Shown in pieces: positions 17,133 through 28,168 of a stretch of DNA of 64,000 nt. The notes under the pieces are model-generated. The model saw nothing but the letters and a program-made list of their open reading frames with translations, was not told the origin of the DNA and did no database searches. Position numbers and translations under genes: made by a program. Every line of letters begins with the position of its first letter. Position 1 is the first letter of the stretch. The stretch is from Dactylosporangium roseum. Its GTDB lineage: Bacteria > Actinomycetota > Actinomycetes > Mycobacteriales > Micromonosporaceae. The stretch covers positions 4,579,001 through 4,643,000 of the forward strand of contig NZ_CP073721.1 of the NCBI RefSeq assembly GCF_025264685.1, written 5' to 3'.

Positions 17133-19487
17133 CTACGCCGAGGCGTAGGCCGGCCAGAGCCAGTCGGTGATCTCGGGCAGGTCGACGCCGGTCTCCCGCA
17201 CGTACCGGTGGTGCTCGGCCCGCTTGTCGACCATCGTCTGACGGACGACGGCCGCCCGGCGGGCGAGACCCGGGACGCGGTCGATGACGTCCATGACGAG
17301 GTGGAAGCGGTCGAGGTCGTTCATCACCACCATGTCGAACGGTGTACTGGTCGTGCCCTCCTCCTTGTAGCCGCGCACGTGGATGTTCGGGTGGTTGACG
17401 CGGCGGTACGTGAGGCGGTGGATCAGCCAGGGATAGCCGTGGTACGCGAAGATGACCGGCCGGTCGGTCGTGAAGATCGCGTCGAACTCCGGGTCGGCGA
17501 GCCCGTGCGGATGCTCCGACACCGGCTGGAGCCGCATCAGGTCGACGACGTTGACCACGCGCACCTTGAGCTCCGGCAGGTACTGCCGCAGCAGTGCCGC
17601 CGCCGCCAGGGTCTCCAGGGTCGGCACGTCGCCGGCACAGGCCAGTACGACATCCGGATCCCCCTCGTCCGTGGACGCCCAGTCCCAGATCCCGATGCCC
17701 CGGGCGCAGTGGGCGGCGGCCTGTTCCATCGACAGCCACTGCGGCGCCGGCTGCTTGCCGGCGACGATGACGTTGACGTAGTCACGGCTGCGCAGGCAGT
17801 GGTCGGCGACGGAGAGCAGCGTGTTGGCGTCCGGCGGCAGGTACACCCGCACGACCTCGGCCTTCTTGTTGACCACGTGATCGATGAAGCCGGGATCCTG
17901 GTGCGAGAAGCCGTTGTGGTCCTGCCGCCACACGTGCGAGGTGAGCAGGTAGTTCAGCGACGGGATCGGCCGCCGCCACGGCAGGTGGCGGGCGACCTTG
18001 AGCCACTTCGCGTGCTGGTTGAACATCGAGTCGACGATGTGGATGAAGGCCTCGTAGCACGAGAACAGCCCGTGCCGTCCGGTGAGGAGGTAGCCCTCCA
18101 GCCAGCCCTGGCAGGTGTGCTCGGAGAGCATCTCGAGCACGCGGCCGTCGGGGCTGAGGTTGACGTCGGTCGGTTCGACCGCGGCGTGCCAGGCCTTGCC
18201 GGTCGCCTCATAGACGGCACCGAGCCGGTTCGACTCGGTCTCGTCCGGGCCGAAGAGGCGGAAGTTGCGGTACGGGGCGTTGTCACGTATCACGTCGCGC
18301 AGGAGCGCGCCGAGGACACGGGTCGCCTCGCCGGTCTGCGCGCCGGGCATGTCGACCTTGACCGCGTACTCGCGGAAGTCCGGCAGTTCGAGCGGGCGGG
18401 TGAGCAGGCCGCCGTTGGCGTACGGGGTCGCGCCCATCCGCCGGGTGCCGGTCGGCAGCCAGTCCGTGATCTCGTCCCTCGGCGCACCACCGGGGTCGAA
18501 CAGCTCCTCCGGCCGGTAGCTGCGCATCCACGCGTCGAGCAGCGCCAGTTGCTCGGCGTCCCCGCGCGCGTCGGGCAGCGGCACCTGGTGCGCCCGCCAG
18601 GTGCCCTCGACCGGCTGGCCGTGGAACGCCTTCGGCCCGGTCCAGCCCTTCGGGGTCCGCAGCACGATCATCGGCGGCCGGACCCCCTCGGCACGCCGCC
18701 CGATCTCGTCGAAGCACCGGTCGAGCGTGGCGGCGAGCTGCTGGTGCACGGTCCTCGGGTCGTCCCCGGCGACGAGGTAGGGCGTCCAGCCGTACCCTTC
18801 CAGCAGCTTGGTCAGCGCTTCGTCGGAGATCCGCGCGAGGACGGTGGGGTTCGAGATCTTGTACCCGTTGAGGTGCAGGATCGGCAGGACGGCGCCGTCG
18901 GTGACCGGGTTGAGAAACGTGTTGCCGTGCCATGCCGTCGCGAGCGGCCCGGTCTCGGCCTCGCCGTCGCCGACGACACACGCCACGACGAGGTCCGGGT
19001 TGTCGAAGGCCGCGCCGAACGCGTGCGACAGTGAGTAGCCGAGCTCGCCCCCTTCGTGGATCGACCCGGGCGTCTCGGGCGCGACGTGGCTGGGGATGCC
19101 GCCGGGGAACGAGAACTGCCGGAACAGCCGGCGCATGCCGACCGCGTCGCGGCCGATCTCGGGGTACACCTCGGAGTAGGTTCCCTCGAGCCAGACGTTG
19201 GCCACCAGCCCGGGCCCGCCGTGACCGGGCCCGGTGACGTAGAGGACATTCCGGTCACGCTGCCGGATCACCCGGTTGAGGTGGGCGTAGATCAGGTTGA
19301 GCCCCGGCGTGGTGCCCCAGTGCCCGAGGAGGCGCGCCTTGACGTCCTCGGGCCGGAGGGGTTGCTCGAGGAGGGGGTTGTCGAGCAGGTAGATCTGCCC
19401 CACGGAGAGGTAGTTGGCGGCCCGCCAGTAAGCGTTGACGCGCGCCACCTCCTCCCCATTCAGCGGTGTGTCGGTCAGTGCCCGCAT
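17133..19487 (-). CDS. xfp: Phosphoketolase (xylulose-5-phosphate/fructose-6-phosphate)
   Basis: 784 residues, the full length for Xfp. It cleaves xylulose-5-P or fructose-6-P with phosphate to acetyl phosphate plus an aldose phosphate, using thiamine diphosphate. Visible signatures are [52 protein letters not shown] (ThDP motif) and [20 protein letters not shown] ribosome site lies 9 nt before ATG 19487. Next to the dosRS pair and cytochrome bd it would supply acetyl phosphate and ATP under oxygen limitation; no clear DosR box is seen in its own upstream region. Confidence 0.92.
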   Translation of the reverse strand: MRALTDTPLNGEEVARVNAYWRAANYLSVGQIYLLDNPLLEQPLRPEDVKARLLGHWGTTPGLNLIYAHLNRVIRQRDRNVLYVTGPGHGGPGLVANVWLEGTYSEVYPEIGRDAVGMRRLFRQFSFPGGIPSHVAPETPGSIHEGGELGYSLSHAFGAAFDNPDLVVACVVGDGEAETGPLATAWHGNTFLNPVTDGAVLPILHLNGYKISNPTVLARISDEALTKLLEGYGWTPYLVAGDDPRTVHQQLAATLDRCFDEIGRRAEGVRPPMIVLRTPKGWTGPKAFHGQPVEGTWRAHQVPLPDARGDAEQLALLDAWMRSYRPEELFDPGGAPRDEITDWLPTGTRRMGATPYANGGLLTRPLELPDFREYAVKVDMPGAQTGEATRVLGALLRDVIRDNAPYRNFRLFGPDETESNRLGAVYEATGKAWHAAVEPTDVNLSPDGRVLEMLSEHTCQGWLEGYLLTGRHGLFSCYEAFIHIVDSMFNQHAKWLKVARHLPWRRPIPSLNYLLTSHVWRQDHNGFSHQDPGFIDHVVNKKAEVVRVYLPPDANTLLSVADHCLRSRDYVNVIVAGKQPAPQWLSMEQAAAHCARGIGIWDWASTDEGDPDVVLACAGDVPTLETLAAAALLRQYLPELKVRVVNVVDLMRLQPVSEHPHGLADPEFDAIFTTDRPVIFAYHGYPWLIHRLTYRRVNHPNIHVRGYKEEGTTSTPFDMVVMNDLDRFHLVMDVIDRVPGLARRAAVVRQTMVDKRAEHHRYVRETGVDLPEITDWLWPAYASA

Positions 19488-19888
19488 GTGTCGTTGCTCC
19501 TCAGGACGGTTCCGGGTGCTCGATCCCGGTCAGATCTCTCCCGCGCACCGCGAGGTAAACCGGCCGCACGGTTCCGTCGGGCCGCTCCGGTCGGCGCGCT
19601 TCGGCCGTCTCCGTCCCGGTCCGGCCCCACCCGGGCGGAGCCGCTCGGGGTGAGCGGTGTACCGAAGCGCGGGATGCGGCAGGCAGCCACAACACTCCGG
19701 GTCCCGCACCGGTTCGGCGCAACGGCGCCACATCAATCGACAAGCGTTGCCAGCGGGTTTCGGACTCCCTCATGATCCTGGAGCGATTTTGCACCCAGGG
19801 CAGCAAAAACGCTCCAGCATCATGGAGACGTCCGAAGCCCGCTTCAACAAGGTGCCGCGGCACCGGGGGGCTGCGACAGGGACGGCGG
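19488..19888. other. 400-bp intergenic region between xfp and cydC
   Basis: It holds the upstream region of the phosphoketolase gene and, at 19771-19824, a type B hairpin that probably ends cydC transcripts. No protein-coding signal on either strand has convincing codon use. No confident promoter elements are seen. Confidence 0.5.
19771..19824. repeat. Type B hairpin repeat, copy 1
   Basis: GGAGCGATTTTGC (19780-19792) and GCAAAAACGCTCC (19803-19815) pair with one mismatch around ACCCAGGGCA, with CATGATC/CATCATGG-like edges outside. The related copy at 43396-43450 keeps the left half (GGAGCGTTTCGACACCCAGGG). It lies downstream of cydC and may act as a terminator. Confidence 0.6.
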
Positions 19889-21619
19889 TCATGGCCGTAG
19901 GTTCACCAAGCCGCCATCCCAGGCCCGCGTCTCGTCGCCGTGTGCTGTGTCCGCCGGGTGGATGCTGCCGGACCGCAGCTCCACCACCTCGTCGACGGCG
20001 GACAGGTCGGTGCGGCGGTGGGTGATCAGCAGGACTGTGCGGCCGCGCGTGGCCGCCAGCAGGTCGCGGGTCAGGGCGGCGGCCGTCCGCTCGTCCAGGT
20101 GCTCGGTCGGCTCGTCGAGGACCAGCACCGGGAAGTCGGCGAGCAGGGCCCGGGCCAGGGCCAGCCGGCGGCGCTGGCCGCCGGACAGCGCCATGCCGTG
20201 CTCGCCGACCGGGGTGGCCAGGCCCTGCGGCAGGCCGCGGACCCAGTCGAGGAGCCGCGCCTCGGCCAGCGCCGACTCCAGCTCGGCGGGTGTCGCGCCC
20301 GGGCGGCCGATGCGCAGGTTGGCCTCGATCGTGCTGTCGAACAGGTACGCGTCGTCGCCGAGATAGCCCACCGTCGACCGGACGTCGTCGCCGCGCAACG
20401 CTCGCAGGTCGACGCCGTTGAGGGTGACCCGGCCGGCGCACGGGTCGAGCCAGCGCACCAGCAGGGCCGCAACGGTGCTCTTGCCCGCGCCGCTCGGGCC
20501 GACCAGGGCGACCCGCCGCCCGGGGCGCAGGGTCAGCGACACGCCGTGGAGCACGCGCCGCCCCGGGGTCCAGCCCGCGTCGACGTCCTCCAGCCGCACC
20601 GTCGGCGGCCCGGGCGGGACCGGCCTGGGCCGTGCCGGGTCCGGGGCGGGGTCGGCGGCGGCGGCGATGTCGGCGAGCCGGGCCAGGGCGGCCCGCGCGG
20701 CGCCGAGGCGCTGCGCCGCGGCCGGGACCGCTCCGGCGATCTCGAAGACCGCGAGCGGGGTGAGCACGACGACGGCGAGCAGCTCGCCGTCGAGCGCGCC
20801 GGACCGCACGGCGACGGCTCCCGCGGCCAGTCCGGCGAGCACGCTCAGGCCGGTGCAGAGGGCGGTGGCCGCGGCGGAGACGCCGGCCGTCGCGCTCGAA
20901 CGCCGGGCCGCGGCGAGCAGTGCGCGGTCGGTGCGGTCGAGCTGTGCGAGGGCGTCGCCGACGGCGCCGCACGCCACGAGGTCGGGCAGGCCGCGCAGCA
21001 GGTCGACGGTGCCGGCGGTGAGGCTGCCGCGCAGCGGGGCGAGCCGGGCGTCGGCACGGCGGACCGCGGCCGACTGCAGCAGCGGCACGCCCACCCCGAC
21101 GATCACCAGCCCGGCCGCGAGCGCCGCGCCGGCCGCCGGGAGCAGCGCGGCGACGAGCACGACCGAGCCGAGGCCGGTGACGGCGGCGACGGTGATCGGC
21201 AGCACCACGCGGACGATGACGTCGAGCACCGACTCCACGTCGTCGACGAGCCGGGCGACGAGGTCACCGCGGCGGTATCCGGCCAGGCCGGCCGGGGCGA
21301 GCCGCTCCAGCCGCCGGAAGGTGCGCACCCGCAAGGCGCCGAGGACCCGGAACGCGGCGTCGTGGCCGGTGAGCCGCTCGACGTAGCGGAGCACGCCCCG
21401 GCCGATGCCGAACGCCCGCACCGCGACGATCGCGACCATCAGGTGGAGCACCGGCGGGTGCTGCGCGGCGCGCGAGATGAGCCACGCCGAGGTCGCCATG
21501 AGCCCGACCGCGGCACCGGCCGCGCCGACCCCGGCGAGCACCGACAGGGCGAGGCTGCCGGCCGCGGGCCGGCAGAGCCGCAGCACCGCGCCAACGGTGC
21601 TGCGCTCCGGAACGCTCAT
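19889..21619 (-). CDS. cydC: CydC subunit of the CydDC ABC exporter
   Basis: 576 residues: six-helix transmembrane domain then an ATPase. Walker A is VALVGPSGAGKSTVAAL, the signature is ALSGGQRRRLALARALL, Walker B is FPVLVLDEPTEHLDERT, and the H loop is VLLITHRR. CydDC exports thiols (glutathione, cysteine) or handles haem and is needed to assemble cytochrome bd. ATG 21619 overlaps the cydD stop (ATGA). A much longer open frame upstream (to 23035) is only the shadow of cydD. Confidence 0.92.
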   Translation of the reverse strand: MSVPERSTVGAVLRLCRPAAGSLALSVLAGVGAAGAAVGLMATSAWLISRAAQHPPVLHLMVAIVAVRAFGIGRGVLRYVERLTGHDAAFRVLGALRVRTFRRLERLAPAGLAGYRRGDLVARLVDDVESVLDVIVRVVLPITVAAVTGLGSVVLVAALLPAAGAALAAGLVIVGVGVPLLQSAAVRRADARLAPLRGSLTAGTVDLLRGLPDLVACGAVGDALAQLDRTDRALLAAARRSSATAGVSAAATALCTGLSVLAGLAAGAVAVRSGALDGELLAVVVLTPLAVFEIAGAVPAAAQRLGAARAALARLADIAAAADPAPDPARPRPVPPGPPTVRLEDVDAGWTPGRRVLHGVSLTLRPGRRVALVGPSGAGKSTVAALLVRWLDPCAGRVTLNGVDLRALRGDDVRSTVGYLGDDAYLFDSTIEANLRIGRPGATPAELESALAEARLLDWVRGLPQGLATPVGEHGMALSGGQRRRLALARALLADFPVLVLDEPTEHLDERTAAALTRDLLAATRGRTVLLITHRRTDLSAVDEVVELRSGSIHPADTAHGDETRAWDGGLVNLRP

Positions 21620-23255
21620 GTCGTCGCCACCGGCGTGGGGTGGCCGACGGGGATCACCCGGTCGGCGATCGCCACCAGGGACGGGCGGTGGGCGACCAGG
21701 ACGACGGTCCGGCCGGCGGAGTGCGCCCGGATCGCGGCGAGGATGTCGCGCTCGGTCGCGGCGTCGAGGTTGGCGGTCGGCTCGTCGAGCAGGACCAGCG
21801 GCGCGTCGCGGAGGAACACCCGGGCCAGGGCGATGCGCTGCCGCTGCCCGGCGGACAGGCCGGCGCCGTCGTCGCCGAGCCGGGTGCCGAAACCCGCGGG
21901 CAGCTCGTCGACGAAGTCCAGCGCGCCGGCGAGCTCGGCCGCCCGCCGGACCGCCGTGTCGGACGCGTCCGCGGCGCCCAGGCGGATGTTGTCGGCGATC
22001 GTCCCGGAGCTGAGCCAGGGGCGCTGCGGCAGCCAGGCCACCCGTGACCGCCACGCGTCCATGTCCACCGTGGACAGGTCCGTGCCGCCGACGAGCACAC
22101 GGCCTCCGGCCGGGGTGGCGAAGCCCATCAGCAGCGCCAGCGCGGTCGACTTGCCGCAGCCGCTCGGGCCGGTCAGGGCGACCAGCTCGCCGGGGTGGAC
22201 GGCGGCGGTGAACGCGGGCAGCGACGCCTCGGCCCGGTCCTCGTGGCGCACGACGGTGCCCTCGAAGCGGATCACGCCGGCCGGGGCGGGCGCCGCACCG
22301 GCCGGCGGTGGTGCCGTCTCCAGGATCTCGAACACCTCGGTCGCCGCGGCGAGACCTTCGGCGCTGGCGTGGTAGTTGGCGCCGACCTGGCGCAGCGGCA
22401 GGTATGCCTCGGGCGCCAGGATCAGCACGAGCAAGGCGGTCGCCAGGCCCAGGCCGCCGTCGACGAGCCGCAGGCCGATGCCGACCGCGACGAGTGCCAC
22501 CGACAGGGTGGCGAGCAGTTCGAGCACCAGCGACGACAGGAACGCGACCCGCAGGGTGCGCATCGTGACCCGGCGCTGCTCGGCGCTGATCCGCGCGACG
22601 ACCCCGGCCTGGTGCCGGGCGCGGCCGAACACCCGCAGGGTCGGCAGCCCGGCGACCACGTCGAGGAAGTGGTGCGACAGCCGGGCGAGCAGCCGGAACT
22701 GCCGCCGGTTGGCCGCCTGGGTGTGCAGCCCGACGAGCACCATGAAGACCGGGATGAGCGGGAGCGTGACCGCGATCGTGCCGGCGGCGACGAGGTCGGC
22801 GGGCGCGATCCGGACCAGCACGATGACCGGCACGAGCGCGGCCAGGACGAGCTGCGGCAGGTATCGCGCGAAGTAGGCGTCGAGCGAGTCCAGGCCGCGG
22901 GTGGCGAGCGTGGCGACGGCACCGCTGCGGTGTGCCGCGCCGGGCCCGAGCGCGGCGACGTGGGCGAGGAGCCTGGCGCGCAACTGGCGCTTGACCGCCG
23001 CCGCCGAGCGCGCCGCGGCGACCTCCTGCGCCCACGCCACCGCCGCCCGGGCCCCGACGACCACGACCAGCCAGCCGAGGGTCGGCGCGAGCCCGGCCAG
23101 GTCGGCGCCGTGCAGGTAGACGGCGGTGATGCCGTCGGCGAGCAGCGTCGCCTGGGCGACCAGCAGCGCGGCGAGCGCGACGCCGAGCGCCACCGACAGC
23201 GCCAGGTAGGCGCGGGTCGCCCTGGCATACCGCAGCAGGCGTGGATCGAGCGGTC

Positions 23256-23259
<4 letters not shown>
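21616..23259 (-). CDS. cydD: CydD subunit of the CydDC ABC exporter
   Basis: 547 residues: transmembrane domain from about 15 to 300 and an ATPase from about 330. Walker A is VALTGPSGCGKSTALAL, the Q loop is VAWLPQRPWLSSGTIADNIR, the signature is GLSAGQRQRIALARVFL, and Walker B is APLVLLDEPTANLD. The GTG start at 23259 overlaps the cydB stop (GTGA), so cydB, cydD and cydC are translationally coupled. CydC and CydD are separate here, whereas many mycobacteria have the same split and some actinobacteria fuse them. Confidence 0.92.
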
Positions 23260-24260
<1,001 letters not shown>

Positions 24261-24269
24261 GCGTCGTCC

Positions 24270-25664
24270 TCAGTACGCGAACGCCAGCGGGCGTTCGGAT
24301 GCATCGTCGTCGGGGGGTGTGACAATTTCCGGCGCGCCGGCCCGGGCGTACCGCAGCATCAGCATCAGCTCGACGACCGCGAGTGCGCCGTACAGCAGCG
24401 TGAAGACGATCAGCGAGGTCGCGACGGTGCTCGCGGGCACCGACGGCGAGCCGCTCTCGGAGGTCTTGAACAGCCCGAAGACGGTCCAGGGCTGGCGGCC
24501 GACCTCGGTGAAGATCCAGCCGAAGGAGTTGGCCAGCAACGGCATCGCCACCGTGGCCACCGCGGCGGTCCACAGCCAGCGCCCGGCGGGGCGGCGGCCC
24601 TTGCGGGTGCGCCACAGGGCGAGGGCGGCGACGGCCATGGCGAGCGCGCCGAAGCCGATCATCAGCCGGAACGACCAGTACGTGATCGGCACGTAGGGGA
24701 CGTAGTCGCCGGGGCCGTACTGCTGCTCGTACTGTCGCTGCAGGTCGTTGATCCCTTCGACCTCGCCGCCCGGGCTGCCGGTCGCCATGAGGGACAGCAG
24801 CGAGGGGATGCGCACGGAGGCGAGTTCCTCGCGGCCGTCGAGGGAGCCGATGGTGAACACGGAGAACGAGGCCGGCTTGTCCGTCTCGTAGAGCGCCTCG
24901 GCGGCGGCCATCTTCATCGGCTGCTGCTCGGTCATGACCCGGGCTTGCAGGTCGCCGGTGACGAGGACGCCGACGCCCGCGACGAGCACGACCCAGGCGC
25001 CGAGCCGCAGCGCCGGGCGGAACACCTCGGACTGGTGGTCGCGGCGCAGGTGCCAGGCACTGACGGCGAGCATCAGGGCACCGGCGGTGAGGAAGCAGGC
25101 CGTGATCGTGTGCGGGAAGGTGACGAGCGCGGTCGAGTTGGTCAGGACCGCGAAGAAGTCGGTGAGCTCCGCACGTCCCCGCTCGGCGTTGACGGTGTAG
25201 CCGACGGGGTGCTGCATCCAGGAGTTCGCGGCGAGGATGAAGTACGCCGAGAGCATCGTGCCGATCGACGCGAGCCAGATGGTCGCGAGGTGGACGCGCT
25301 TGGGCAGCCGATCCCAGCCGAAGATCCACAGCCCGAGGAACGTGGACTCGAGGAAGAACGCGAGCAGGCCCTCGATGGCCAGCGGGGCACCGAAGATGTC
25401 ACCGACGAAGCGCGAGTAGGCGCTCCAGTTCATGCCGAACTGGAACTCCTGGACGATGCCGGTGACCACGCCCATCGCGAAGTTGATCAGGAAGAGCTTG
25501 CCCCAGAACTTGGTGGCGCGCAGGTATTCCGGCCGCCCGGTGCGTACCCACGCGGTCTGCAGTCCGGCCACGAGTGCGGACAGGCCGATCGTGATGGGGA
25601 CGAAGATGAAGTGGTACACGGTGGTGATCGCGAACTGCCACCGGGCGAGATCGAGCGCGTCCAT
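24270..25664 (-). CDS. cydA: Cytochrome bd ubiquinol oxidase subunit I
   Basis: 464 residues. The haem b595 ligand His18 lies in TTVYHFIFVPITIGLSALVA, GRPEYLRATKFWGKLFLINF follows, and FLESTFLGLWIFGWDRLP contains the conserved Glu of the proton path. The quinol-binding loop is of the short type. It oxidises quinol and reduces oxygen to water without pumping protons. It is the first gene of cydABDC. Two DosR-like boxes lie 35-73 nt upstream of the start codon, so hypoxic induction by DosR is likely. Confidence 0.93.
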   Translation of the reverse strand: MDALDLARWQFAITTVYHFIFVPITIGLSALVAGLQTAWVRTGRPEYLRATKFWGKLFLINFAMGVVTGIVQEFQFGMNWSAYSRFVGDIFGAPLAIEGLLAFFLESTFLGLWIFGWDRLPKRVHLATIWLASIGTMLSAYFILAANSWMQHPVGYTVNAERGRAELTDFFAVLTNSTALVTFPHTITACFLTAGALMLAVSAWHLRRDHQSEVFRPALRLGAWVVLVAGVGVLVTGDLQARVMTEQQPMKMAAAEALYETDKPASFSVFTIGSLDGREELASVRIPSLLSLMATGSPGGEVEGINDLQRQYEQQYGPGDYVPYVPITYWSFRLMIGFGALAMAVAALALWRTRKGRRPAGRWLWTAAVATVAMPLLANSFGWIFTEVGRQPWTVFGLFKTSESGSPSVPASTVATSLIVFTLLYGALAVVELMLMLRYARAGAPEIVTPPDDDASERPLAFAY

Positions 25665-25698
25665 GCCCCGAGTCTGTCCATCGCCGGGTCACGCACTC

Positions 25699-25737
25699 AG
25701 GGCCGAAGGTCCCGTCCGGGAAAGCCCGAAGGTCCTC
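25699..25737. promoter_or_regulatory. Tandem DosR-type boxes upstream of cydA
   Basis: AGGGCCGAAGGTCCCG (25699-25714; CGGGACCTTCGGCCCT on the cydA strand) and AAGCCCGAAGGTCCTC (25722-25737) share CCGAAGGTCC with 23 nt between copies. The first is a near-perfect palindrome of the GGGAC-CTTCGG-CCC type, the best match in the window. The pair also faces the two small genes on the + strand. Confidence 0.6.
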
Positions 25738-25746
25738 GGACCCGCT

Positions 25747-25929
25747 GTGACCGCGCCGAACCGGACGCGGCGGGCCCCGACGCCCTGGTTCCTCGACGAC
25801 GTGCGGGCCTGGCCGAGCGTCGAGCCGGCGGTCGACTTCACCGCCACCGCCGCGCTGGCCCTGTCGCTGACCGCGGCGGGTGAGCCCGCGGTGGCACCGC
25901 CTCGTGTGATCCGGCCGGGCACGGGGTAG
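25747..25929 (+). CDS. Small 60-residue hypothetical protein
   Basis: A GTG start at 25747 opens TAPNRTRRAPTPWFLDDVRA and ends with PRVIRPGTG at TAG 25927-25929. Almost every codon ends in G or C, which supports a real gene in this genome, and the frame is not antisense to any gene. No domain is recognised; an Arg-rich N-terminus precedes a WF..D.V.AW segment and an Ala/Leu helix. No clear ribosome site is visible. It starts 10 nt after the second DosR-like box and 9 nt before the next small gene, suggesting a two-gene unit divergent from cydABDC. Confidence 0.5.
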   Translation: MTAPNRTRRAPTPWFLDDVRAWPSVEPAVDFTATAALALSLTAAGEPAVAPPRVIRPGTG

Positions 25930-25938
25930 CCGAGAGGA

Positions 25939-26061
25939 ATGCGAATCGGAAACGTCGAGATCCGCCCGCTCGGAGGCGCGCTGGGCTGCCTGCTGATGAT
26001 CGTCGGCTCGATCCTCCTGTCGATCATCCTCACCGTGGTCGTCAACCTCCTGATCAGGTGA
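25939..26061 (+). CDS. Small 40-residue single-pass membrane protein
   Basis: ATG 25939 opens MRIGNVEIRPLGGALGC, then a hydrophobic segment of about 20 residues (LLMIVGSILLSIILTVVVNL) and a terminal LIR. A GAGAGGA sequence lies immediately upstream. The form (short basic lead, one helix, Arg end) is like small membrane proteins seen in many actinobacterial genomes. The function is unknown. It follows the 60-residue gene by 9 nt. Confidence 0.6.
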   Translation: MRIGNVEIRPLGGALGCLLMIVGSILLSIILTVVVNLLIR

Positions 26062-26197
26062 CCGGCGGCCGCGGGCCGGTCCGCATTACACCGGCCCCGT
26101 ATGACAAACCGGCGCCCGACGGAGTCCTGCCGGGCCTGTTCGACCAGCGGTGACCGCCGTGGCCTCGGCTGGGCGCGGCTGCTCTACAGTTCGTTGC

Positions 26198-27325
26198 ATG
26201 ACCCCGTCCGGCCCCCGGGTGGAGCAGCGGCCAGGCCCCCGCCTGGCGGTGCTGACCGCGCTGGTTCAGGCGCTCGGCACCGCGGCGCTGGCGCGCGGCG
26301 CGCCGGCCGACGTCGGCGTCGTCGGCTACGTGCTGCTCGTCCTCAGCGGCCTGGCACTCGCCGACCGGCACACGAGGCCGCGGGTCAACGGCGTCATCGT
26401 GGCCGCCGCGATCGTGACGTACCACGTGCTGGACCGCCCGGACGGGATCACGTTCATGGCGCCGGTCATCGCCGCCTCGGCCGCGATCACCGCCGGGCAC
26501 CGCTGGTTCGCGTGGGGTGTCGCCGGCGCCTCGTATGCGGTGTGGGCCGTCCTCGACGGGCCGACCGCGGGCCGGGCGCTGACCGTGGCGGCGATCCTCG
26601 CCGGAGCGGGGCTGGTCACCGAGATGGGCACGGAGGCCGTACGGCTGGCCAAGCAGACCATCCGGGAGCAGCGGCGGCTCGAGGAGGAGCGGCGGCGCCG
26701 CCGGGCCAGCGAGGAACGGCTGCGGATCGCCGCCGAGCTGCACGACGTGCTCGGCCACCACCTGTCGCTGATCAACGTGCGGGCCGGGGTGGGCCTGCAC
26801 CTCATGGCCCGCGAGCCGGAGGAGGCGCGGCTCGCCCTGGACACCATCCACCGGGCCAGCGCCGAGGCGCTGCGTGAGGTGCAGTCGGTACTGAGCCTGC
26901 TGTACCCGACCGGGGAGGCAGCACCACGAGCACCGGCGCCCGGCCTGGACCGCCTCGACGAGCTGACCGCCGACGCCGGCCTGCCGGTGCGGACCGTCGT
27001 CGACGGCGAGCCCCGGCCGCTGCCGTCCGGCGTCGACCGGGCGGCGTACCGGATCGTCCAGGAGGCACTGACCAACGTGCGGCGCCACGCCGGCGCGGGC
27101 GCCGCCGCGACCATCACCGTCGAATACCGGCCGGAGGCGCTGGTGATCCAGATCGACAACCACGGCGGTGCCCGCCGGCCCGCCGACGCACCCGCGGGCA
27201 ACGGCATCACCGGGATGCGGGAGCGCGCCGCCGCGCTGGGCGGCACCCTCGCCGCCGGGCCGGAACCCGGCGGCGGCTGGCAGGTCCGCGCCGACCTGCC
27301 CCTCGGACCGGAGCCGGCCCCGTGA
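26198..27325 (+). CDS. Sensor histidine kinase, HisKA_3 type
   Basis: 375 residues. About five hydrophobic segments between residues 20 and 155 form a membrane sensor, followed by a charged linker (KQTIREQRRLEEERRRRRAS). The phosphoacceptor is in RIAAELHDVLGHHLSLINV, the N box is IVQEALTNVRRHAG, and the G box is NGITGMRERAAALGG. It belongs to the DesK/NarX-like group paired with LuxR-type regulators. ATG 26198 is chosen because the upstream extension to 26150 lacks hydrophobic or family features. GTGA overlap with the regulator. Confidence 0.87.
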   Translation: MTPSGPRVEQRPGPRLAVLTALVQALGTAALARGAPADVGVVGYVLLVLSGLALADRHTRPRVNGVIVAAAIVTYHVLDRPDGITFMAPVIAASAAITAGHRWFAWGVAGASYAVWAVLDGPTAGRALTVAAILAGAGLVTEMGTEAVRLAKQTIREQRRLEEERRRRRASEERLRIAAELHDVLGHHLSLINVRAGVGLHLMAREPEEARLALDTIHRASAEALREVQSVLSLLYPTGEAAPRAPAPGLDRLDELTADAGLPVRTVVDGEPRPLPSGVDRAAYRIVQEALTNVRRHAGAGAAATITVEYRPEALVIQIDNHGGARRPADAPAGNGITGMRERAAALGGTLAAGPEPGGGWQVRADLPLGPEPAP

Positions 27326-27987
27326 TCCGGGTCGTCCTCGCCGACGACCAGGCCCTCGTCCGCGCCGGTTTCCGGTCCCTGCTGGACGCCGAGCCGGACA
27401 TCGAGGTGGTCGGCGAGGCCAGCGACGGCGCACACGCGGTCCGCCTGGCCCGGCAGGTCCGCCCCGACGTGATCCTCATGGACATCCGCATGCCCAGCGT
27501 CGACGGTCTCGCCGCGACCCGCCAGATCGCCGCCGACCCGGCACTGGCCGGAGTGCGGATCGTGGTCCTCACGACGTTCGAGCTCGACGAGTACGTCGCC
27601 GAGGCGCTGCGGGCGGGAGCGGCCGGGTTCCTGGTGAAGAACACCATGCCGGCCGAGCTCATCCACGGTGTGCGGGTCGTGGCGGCCGGCGAGGGCCTGC
27701 TGTCGCCGAGCGTCACCCGGCGGGTCATCGAGCAGTTCGCGGCGCGGACCGCCGCCCCGGCCCCGCCGCAGCGGCTCGCCGAGCTCACCGAGCGCGAGCG
27801 CGAGGTCGTCTCGCTGGTCGGCATCGGCCTGTCCAACGACGAGATCGCGGCCCGTCTCGTGGTGAGCCCGGCGACGGCGAAGACCCACGTCTCCCGAGCC
27901 ATGGTCAAGCTCGGTGCCCGCGACCGGGCGCAGCTCGTGGTGTTCGCCTACGAGGCCGGCCTGGTCCGGCCCGGCTGGCTGCGCTGA
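27322..27987 (+). CDS. NarL/LuxR-family response regulator
   Basis: 221 residues. Receiver with LADDQALVRAGF, phosphoacceptor D54 in ILMDIRMPSVDGL, and Lys in GFLVKNTMPAEL. LuxR domain: LTEREREVVSLVGIGLSNDE, then SPATAKTHVSRAMVKLGAR. The GTG start overlaps the kinase stop. The cognate kinase is the upstream gene; targets are unknown. Confidence 0.88.
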   Translation: MIRVVLADDQALVRAGFRSLLDAEPDIEVVGEASDGAHAVRLARQVRPDVILMDIRMPSVDGLAATRQIAADPALAGVRIVVLTTFELDEYVAEALRAGAAGFLVKNTMPAELIHGVRVVAAGEGLLSPSVTRRVIEQFAARTAAPAPPQRLAELTEREREVVSLVGIGLSNDEIAARLVVSPATAKTHVSRAMVKLGARDRAQLVVFAYEAGLVRPGWLR

Positions 27988-28168
27988 GCGGGCCGCCACC
28001 TCGATCCGGAACTCGTGGACCCGGTCGGCCGCCCCAGTCGCGGGCCGGCGCGGCCAGGATGCCGCGCCGGCTGGGAGCGGTGTACCGCGGTTTGAGGCTT
28101 TGTGCCCATCGGCCAGCGCTGCGACGCGCCGAACATTCACCGGGCGGTTCAACGATACGGTTGAGGCC

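Noticed and set aside
19488-19640. DosR box before the phosphoketolase gene
   Set aside because: Only GGGCCGCTCCGGTC-like text is present, which does not keep the GGGAC half site.
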